Of a stretch of DNA of 10,476 nucleotides, positions 6,847 through 10,476 are shown one piece after another. Made by a program: the position numbers and the translations under genes. Position 1 is the stretch's first letter. Every line of letters starts with the position of its first letter. Under the pieces are notes generated by a model that was not told the DNA's origin, did not search any database, and was given only the letters and a program-made list of their open reading frames with translations. Source of the stretch: an uncultured Actinomyces sp. (lineage in GTDB: Bacteria; Actinomycetota; Actinomycetes; Actinomycetales; Actinomycetaceae); contig CALISI010000068.1 of the NCBI GenBank assembly GCA_938041695.1, forward strand, positions 1 through 10,476. The letters run 5' to 3'.

Positions 6847-6911
6847 GGCCGTGGCCGGCTCGCCAACCCCGACACTGAGCGGGGGAGCGCGAGCCGGCCA
6901 CGGCCTCGTTC
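6847..6911. terminator. Strong bidirectional terminator between permease and fadD
   Basis: A perfect 17-bp stem, GGCCGTGGCCGGCTCGC (6847-6863) with its complement (6889-6905). The 25-base loop contains a second inner pairing, CCCCG with CGGGG. It lies 16 bases after the permease stop and 15 bases after the fadD stop on the other strand, so it can serve both convergent genes. The plus-strand tail is TCGTTC, with no long U-tract. Confidence 0.82.
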
Positions 6912-6920
6912 ATGGGCGCG

Positions 6921-8804
6921 TCAGTTCTGCACGGGACCGCCGTAGATCTCGTCGATGACGGAGGCAAGGCGGCTCGTGGCCTCCAGACGCTTGACCTTCA
7001 GCGAGGGCGTGAGCAGGCCGTTCGCCTCCGTGAAGTCGGTGGTGAGGACCTTGATCTTGCGGATCGACTCGGCGCGCGAAACGTGCTCGTTCGCCGAGGC
7101 CACCGCCTTTTCCAGGGAGGCCAGGACCTCGACGTTCGTGGCCGCCTCGGCCACGCTCATCGGGGGCAGCGAGTGCGCGGCGAGCCAATCGGGCAGCATC
7201 TCCGCGTCCAGCGTGATGAGCGCGGCAACGAAGGGGCGCTGGTCGCCGACGACGAGGACCTGGGAGATGAGCGGATGGGAGCGCATCGGGTTTTCGAGGG
7301 CGGCCGGGGCGACGTTCTTGCCGCCCGCCGTCACGATGATCTCCTTCGCGCGGCCCGTGATGGACACGTAACCGTCGCGGTCCAGGGACCCCAGGTCGCC
7401 CGTGCGGAACCAGCCGTCTTCGGTGAAGCAGGCGGCCGTGGCCTCGGGGTCGTTGTGGTAGCGCTGGAAGACGCTCGAACCCTTGAGGAGGATCTCGCCC
7501 TCGTCGCTGATCTTGAAGGACATGGGCGGCAGGGCCGGGCCCACGGTGCCGATCTTGGACAGGCGGGGCGTGTTGACGGAGACCGGGCCGACCGTCTCGG
7601 TGAGGCCGTAGCCCTCCAGGACGGGGATGCCGACGCCGCGGTAGAAGTGCGCGAGCCAGGCCGCCAGGGGCGCGCCGCCCGACACGATGTAGTCCGCGTT
7701 GCCGCCCACCAGGCGGATGATCTGCTGGTAGACGAGTTTGTCGGCCAACGCGTGCTGGGCTTTCAGGGACGCGGTCGGGCCGTCGTCGGTCTCCAGGGCC
7801 TGGGAGTAGGCGATCGCGATCTTGGCAGCCCAGCGGAAGATCTTGCGCTTGGGTCCGGATGCCTTCGTGTCCGCCGAGTTGTAGATCTTCTCCAGGACGC
7901 GCGGGACGACCAGGAGGTAGCTCGGACGGAACGACGCCAGGTCGCCCAGCAGGTTCTTGATGTTGGAGGCGTGGCCGAGGACGCCGTTGCCGCTGATCTG
8001 GAAGACCTGCAGGAAACGCGCGAACACGTGGGCGAGGGGCAGGAAGAGGAGCAGGCGCGAGTCCTTGCCTGCCGCGATTTCTGGCATCCACGCGTGGGCG
8101 TTCAGGCACAGGTTCGTGAAGTTCTCGTGGGACAGGACCGTGCCCTTGGGAGTGCCCGTCGTGCCCGACGTGTAGACGATGGTCGCGATGTCGTCCTTGG
8201 TCAGGGCGTCGGAGCGGGCGAGGACGCGCTCGCGCGGGGTGGCCGCGCCGTCGGCGATGAGGGTGTCGATGGCCTCGGAGTCCAGGGAGAGCACGTGCGT
8301 GTTGGCGCGTTTTTCTCTCTCGGCTGCCGCGCGCACGATCTCCGCCATGGACACGGTCTCGGTGATGATGAGGGTGACGTCCGCGTCGACGAGGACGTGG
8401 GCGACCTGGTCGATCGAGCTGGTCTCGTAGATGGGCACGGGGACCAGGGCTGCGGCCCAGCACGCGAAGTCGAGGAGCGTCCACTCGTAGCGGGTGCGGC
8501 TCATGATCGCCACGCGGTCGCCGGGCTCGAGGCCCCGCGCGATGAGGCCGGCGGCGAGCGCGTGGACCTCGTCGTAGAACTCGCGCGCCGTGATGGAGCG
8601 CCACGTGTCGCCGATGCCGATCTTGCGCAGGATCAGCGGGCGGGTCGCGCCGCGCTGCACGCGTTCTTTGAGCAGGTGGGGGATCGTCGTGTGCTCGTCG
8701 ATGCGCACCAGGACGGGGGCGTGCCACTCGAGGGCTTCGGTGGTCGTCTGCGCCTGCGTCGTCTCGTCGTCGTTGGACGAGGCCGGGGTTTCTTCGGCGG
8801 TCAT
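6921..8804 (-). CDS. Long-chain fatty acid--CoA ligase (AMP-dependent synthetase, FadD15-like)
   Basis: 627-residue acyl-activating enzyme: it adenylates a long-chain fatty acid with ATP, then transfers the acyl group to CoA for lipid synthesis or degradation. The adenylate-forming motifs are intact: P-loop YTSGTTGTPKG (211-221), FLPLAHVFAR (254-263), GYGLTET (398-404), DGWFRTGDLG (463-472), GRAKEIIVTAGGKNVAP (484-500), and the C-terminal lysine region LTPSLKVKR (598-606), with Lys603 the probable catalytic lysine. The N-terminus (about 1-25) is low-complexity Thr/Glu/Asp/Gln. The ATG at 8804 follows GGGAG (8811-8815) by six bases. Long open frames overlapping it on both strands are GC artefacts. 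The gene is monocistronic in this window and converges on the transporter operon. Confidence 0.93.
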   Translation of the reverse strand: MTAEETPASSNDDETTQAQTTTEALEWHAPVLVRIDEHTTIPHLLKERVQRGATRPLILRKIGIGDTWRSITAREFYDEVHALAAGLIARGLEPGDRVAIMSRTRYEWTLLDFACWAAALVPVPIYETSSIDQVAHVLVDADVTLIITETVSMAEIVRAAAEREKRANTHVLSLDSEAIDTLIADGAATPRERVLARSDALTKDDIATIVYTSGTTGTPKGTVLSHENFTNLCLNAHAWMPEIAAGKDSRLLLFLPLAHVFARFLQVFQISGNGVLGHASNIKNLLGDLASFRPSYLLVVPRVLEKIYNSADTKASGPKRKIFRWAAKIAIAYSQALETDDGPTASLKAQHALADKLVYQQIIRLVGGNADYIVSGGAPLAAWLAHFYRGVGIPVLEGYGLTETVGPVSVNTPRLSKIGTVGPALPPMSFKISDEGEILLKGSSVFQRYHNDPEATAACFTEDGWFRTGDLGSLDRDGYVSITGRAKEIIVTAGGKNVAPAALENPMRSHPLISQVLVVGDQRPFVAALITLDAEMLPDWLAAHSLPPMSVAEAATNVEVLASLEKAVASANEHVSRAESIRKIKVLTTDFTEANGLLTPSLKVKRLEATSRLASVIDEIYGGPVQN

Positions 8805-8881
8805 GTCTGCTCCCTGGTCGCTGGGCGTTGTGCGCTGCGCTGCTGCGGGACGAGGCCAGCGGCGCTGCTACTGCTTCCCCT

Positions 8882-8899
8882 ATCCTACGCGCCCGTAGG
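8882..8899 (-). promoter_or_regulatory. Possible fadD promoter -10 with overlapping inverted repeat
   Basis: On the minus strand TAGGAT (8882-8887) resembles an actinobacterial -10, 78 bases before the fadD start. No good -35 is seen. Overlapping it is a perfect inverted repeat, CCTACG (8884-8889) and CGTAGG (8894-8899) with a four-base spacer. It could be a repressor operator that blocks the -10, or a small hairpin. Confidence 0.4.
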
Positions 8900-8974
8900 G
8901 TGGGGGAGAGGGGCCGTCTTTAGGGGTGGCTGCCTGCGTCCGCTGTGGCCGGGTAGAGCAAACCTTCGTAGGTA

Positions 8975-9619
8975 CTAGTCCAGGCCGAGCTCGGCCTTCA
9001 CCTCGTCGAGCGTGTAGACATCATCTGGGTGTTCCTCGTAATCCCGCACGGCCTGTTTGAGCTGCTCGTTGAGCTGCTCGTTGAGCTGCTCGAACGGATG
9101 ACCGGGCGTCGGGTTGTCGGCGTACTGAATAAACTCTTCCAGGAAGGAATCGGCGAGCTGACTATCGTCTGCCGCGCGCTCGCGGACGGTGGGCGGCTGT
9201 GCGCCGGCTGCGACGGCCTCGGCGGCCGCGAGTTCGTGTTCCTTGGGGCGCCAGAAGGATGTGACGTCCTGCTTTTCCTCGAGCTGGTGCTGGATGAAGG
9301 CGTCGAGGAGTTCGTAGGTCGAAGGGCTTGTTCCAGTGCTGGCGGGCGAACATCTTTCCGAAGTCCGTGCCTCGATCGCGCATGACAGGCTCGAAGCGGA
9401 TCATGGTGGCGCGCTCGGGGCCATCGCCATGTGCTTGGACGCTGCCGAGAATCCGATGATGTAGGTCCCGTGGTAGGTGAACATTGGCTGGTTCCACGCG
9501 ATGCGCAGCTCCAGCTCCGGGTAGGTGAGCCCGACCCACACCAGAATGTCTAACATCCGCGCCCGATTGTCGTCGTTCGGGATGGTCGCGAGGTACTCGT
9601 CGAGCGTCTTGATTGCCAT
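8975..9619 (-). pseudogene. YdhG/Fra-like (DUF1801, frataxin-fold) gene with two compensating frameshifts and a C-terminal extension
   Basis: The family is an iron-binding frataxin-like chaperone in Bacillus; the role here is unproven. The N-terminal frame (9619 to about 9421) gives MAIKTLDEYLATIP ... WNQPMFTYHGTYIIGFSA ... HMAMAP, close to my memory of Bacillus YdhG. It then hits a TGA at 9401-9403. The homology continues in the -1 frame (ERATMIRFEPVMRDRGTDFG to HWNKPF) and returns to the first frame at about 9320 (TYELLDAFIQHQLEEKQ ... FWRP). The sequence thus behaves as if one G were missing in the GGGG run at 9417-9420 and one base added near 9319-9320 (plus strand); 33 codons lie between. 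With both corrected the alignment is gapless, and the family domain ends at about residue 123. A further 91-residue acidic tail to the stop at 8975 is not part of the family. The ATG at 9619 matches the family start. This is either real decay or sequencing error. Confidence 0.8.
9059..9092 (-). repeat. 12-base tandem repeat (2.8 copies) in the Fra-like tail
   Basis: The plus-strand unit GAGCTGCTCGTT starts at 9059 and 9071, and at 9083 continues for ten matching bases. On the coding (minus) strand it gives the peptide repeat NEQL NEQL. The unit keeps the reading frame, so copy number may vary without destroying the frame. Confidence 0.85.
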
Positions 9620-9808
9620 GGCAATCACTCTAACGACCCCCTTGCTCATCTGCGGTAACGGGTTGTTACGTGTGGACACAGGTGTGTAAGTGGGAGAATG
9701 ACATATGCCGAACCAAAGGATACGGCGCGGCGGGGTCTACGGTCACGTGGAAGAACGTAGACTCTGCCAGCCTGCGGGCAAAGGGGTGCGCGGATCGTGA
9801 GGCGCTCC
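9620..9808. other. Intergenic region with two inverted repeats
   Basis: About 190 bases between the orphan gene end and the Fra-like start, both on the minus strand. GTAAC (9655-9659) and GTTAC (9665-9669) form a perfect 5-bp inverted repeat in the Fra leader. GTCTACG (9735-9741) and CGTAGAC (9756-9762) form a perfect 7-bp inverted repeat with a 14-base spacer, which could end the orphan transcript or act as an operator. No convincing -35/-10 pair for the Fra-like gene was found. Confidence 0.5.
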
Positions 9809-10267
9809 TCAGAATACGCTAAGAATGGTTGTGGCGGGGATGAGAGCCATTTGAAGAGCGATCACGCCCGCGCCGAAATCCTCGATGTTTCCATGGTCAA
9901 GAATGACAACGTTGTCGCAATGCTTCTTCAGGTTGTCGCAGAGTGTGAGGTTGAAATGTACGAACTCGCGACCTGGTTCAGCTGGGTTGTCGGGCAGCGG
10001 ACAGAAAAGAAAACCACCGGTAGATTCGCTTTTCGCAAGCGGCGCCCAGACACACGTCCCTCCAGCGACTTTCACGAAGAAAGGCCCCGACTCGGAACGC
10101 GGAGAAGATTCTCCGAGCGTAGGAAAGTCACTGATGAGTTGTTGAAATACCGGAGCGATGTTCTTCCCGTTAAAATAGCCGAACCATGACAGGGGAAGTC
10201 CGTCGACAAGCTTATTCATCAGGGTGCTGATCTCTTCGTTTCCGTTGAAATGAATGTGGGTTCCCAT
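9809..10267 (-). CDS. Hypothetical protein, orphan, low-GC
   Basis: 152 residues of unrecognised family. The ATG at 10267 is preferred over an upstream in-frame TTG at 10363 because AAGGAG sits eight bases before it and a good promoter lies further upstream. The protein begins MGTHIHFNGNEEISTLM. It has a middle part rich in aromatic and Gly/Pro residues (LSWFGYFNG; GGTCVWAPLAKSE), four cysteines in short contexts (TCVW, LFCPL, LCDN, HCDN) and an uncharged hydrophobic last 21 residues (GAGVIALQMALIPATTILSV), which could be a membrane tail or a buried helix. No signal peptide is seen. The G+C of this stretch is visibly lower than in the housekeeping genes, suggesting recent acquisition. The plus-strand open frame over the same bases has an Arg/Lys-rich, non-natural composition and is rejected. 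Confidence 0.68.
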   Translation of the reverse strand: MGTHIHFNGNEEISTLMNKLVDGLPLSWFGYFNGKNIAPVFQQLISDFPTLGESSPRSESGPFFVKVAGGTCVWAPLAKSESTGGFLFCPLPDNPAEPGREFVHFNLTLCDNLKKHCDNVVILDHGNIEDFGAGVIALQMALIPATTILSVF

Positions 10268-10403
10268 GGGTGATACTCCTTCGAAACGTAGGAAATGAGT
10301 GAATTGAAATCTGATAACAAGCCCGTGCCTAAAGTGGTCTATAGGATACGAGACTATGATCAAATGAAGTGAGAGGGGTGTGGGAGAAATCCAACACTAG
10401 TCT

Positions 10404-10432
10404 ATGCTAACGAAATGTGTCGGCGGTGTCAA
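10404..10432 (-). promoter_or_regulatory. Sigma-70-type promoter of the orphan gene
   Basis: On the minus strand, TTGACA (10427-10432, exact consensus) is followed after 17 bases by TAGCAT (10404-10409). The -10 ends 136 bases before the ATG at 10267, so the transcript would carry a leader of about 130 bases. The stretch 10268-10403 otherwise shows no gene; a weaker alternative -10 (TATAGA) lies near 10340. Confidence 0.55.
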
Positions 10433-10476
10433 TGGGTGGTAGCAATGAGTTGGTTGAATGCTTCTGTGGGGGTGCG

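Noticed and set aside
6912..8978. Very long plus-strand open frame (688 codons) opposite fadD
   Set aside because: It is the antisense of a well-supported acyl-CoA ligase with all motifs; composition is Arg/Gly/Val/Asp-rich with no domain. Typical GC-rich shadow.
9401..9430. Programmed ribosomal frameshift in the Fra-like gene
   Set aside because: No canonical slippery heptamer, and a second opposite shift would be needed about 100 bases later; decay or sequencing error is simpler.
9797..10189. Plus-strand open frame opposite the orphan gene
   Set aside because: Arg/Lys-rich with unnatural composition and no convincing ribosome-binding site; the minus-strand frame has a better start, promoter and composition.
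10445..10476. Possible start of a plus-strand gene running off the window end (ATGAGTTGGTTG)
   Set aside because: Only ten codons are visible, with a weak ribosome-binding site and no clear promoter; cannot be supported.
1..10476. CRISPR array, tRNA, rRNA, riboswitch or insertion sequence
   Set aside because: No spaced repeats, tRNA-like cloverleaf, conserved rRNA strings, transposase frames or terminal inverted repeats with target duplications were seen by eye.

Overview
The window is GC-rich chromosomal DNA (one sampled clpP2 line is 42/60 G+C) and looks like a high-GC Gram-positive (Actinobacteria), probably the Actinomyces/Schaalia group. The reasons are the tandem clpP1-clpP2-clpX locus with two different proteolytic subunits, an AroQ chorismate mutase of the short high-GC type, and a lipoprotein/adaptor/ABC cassette typical of actinobacteria. 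The genus is inferred from gene style, not from a database match.

Layout: 41-1296 holds clpP1 and clpP2, translationally coupled and ending at a nested hairpin terminator. After a 256-base leader, clpX (1553-2812) is followed closely by a chorismate mutase (2859-3215). At 3289-3334 there is a promoter with 11-base-spaced TTTCAGG repeats over the -35 region. It drives a four-gene operon with overlapping start and stop codons (3385-6830): a cysteine-motif lipoprotein, a lipid-anchored membrane-fusion adaptor with a peptidoglycan-binding domain, a MacB/LolD-type ATPase and a MacB/FtsX permease. Together these make a complete monoderm MacB-like export or stress-response transporter. A 17-bp-stem hairpin separates it from the convergent FadD-type long-chain acyl-CoA ligase (6921-8804, minus).

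The right end is more accessory in character. A YdhG/Fra-like (DUF1801, frataxin-fold) gene on the minus strand (8975-9619) is broken by two compensating single-base frameshifts about 100 bases apart. It also has a 91-residue acidic C-terminal extension that the family normally lacks. Beyond it, in DNA of much lower GC, lies an orphan minus-strand gene (9809-10267) with a good ribosome-binding site and a near-consensus promoter but no recognisable family.

The best candidates for something undescribed are the TTTCAGG-controlled transporter with its duplicated-cysteine lipoprotein, the extended and frameshifted Fra gene, the orphan low-GC gene, and a shared 15-mer in the two strong terminators.
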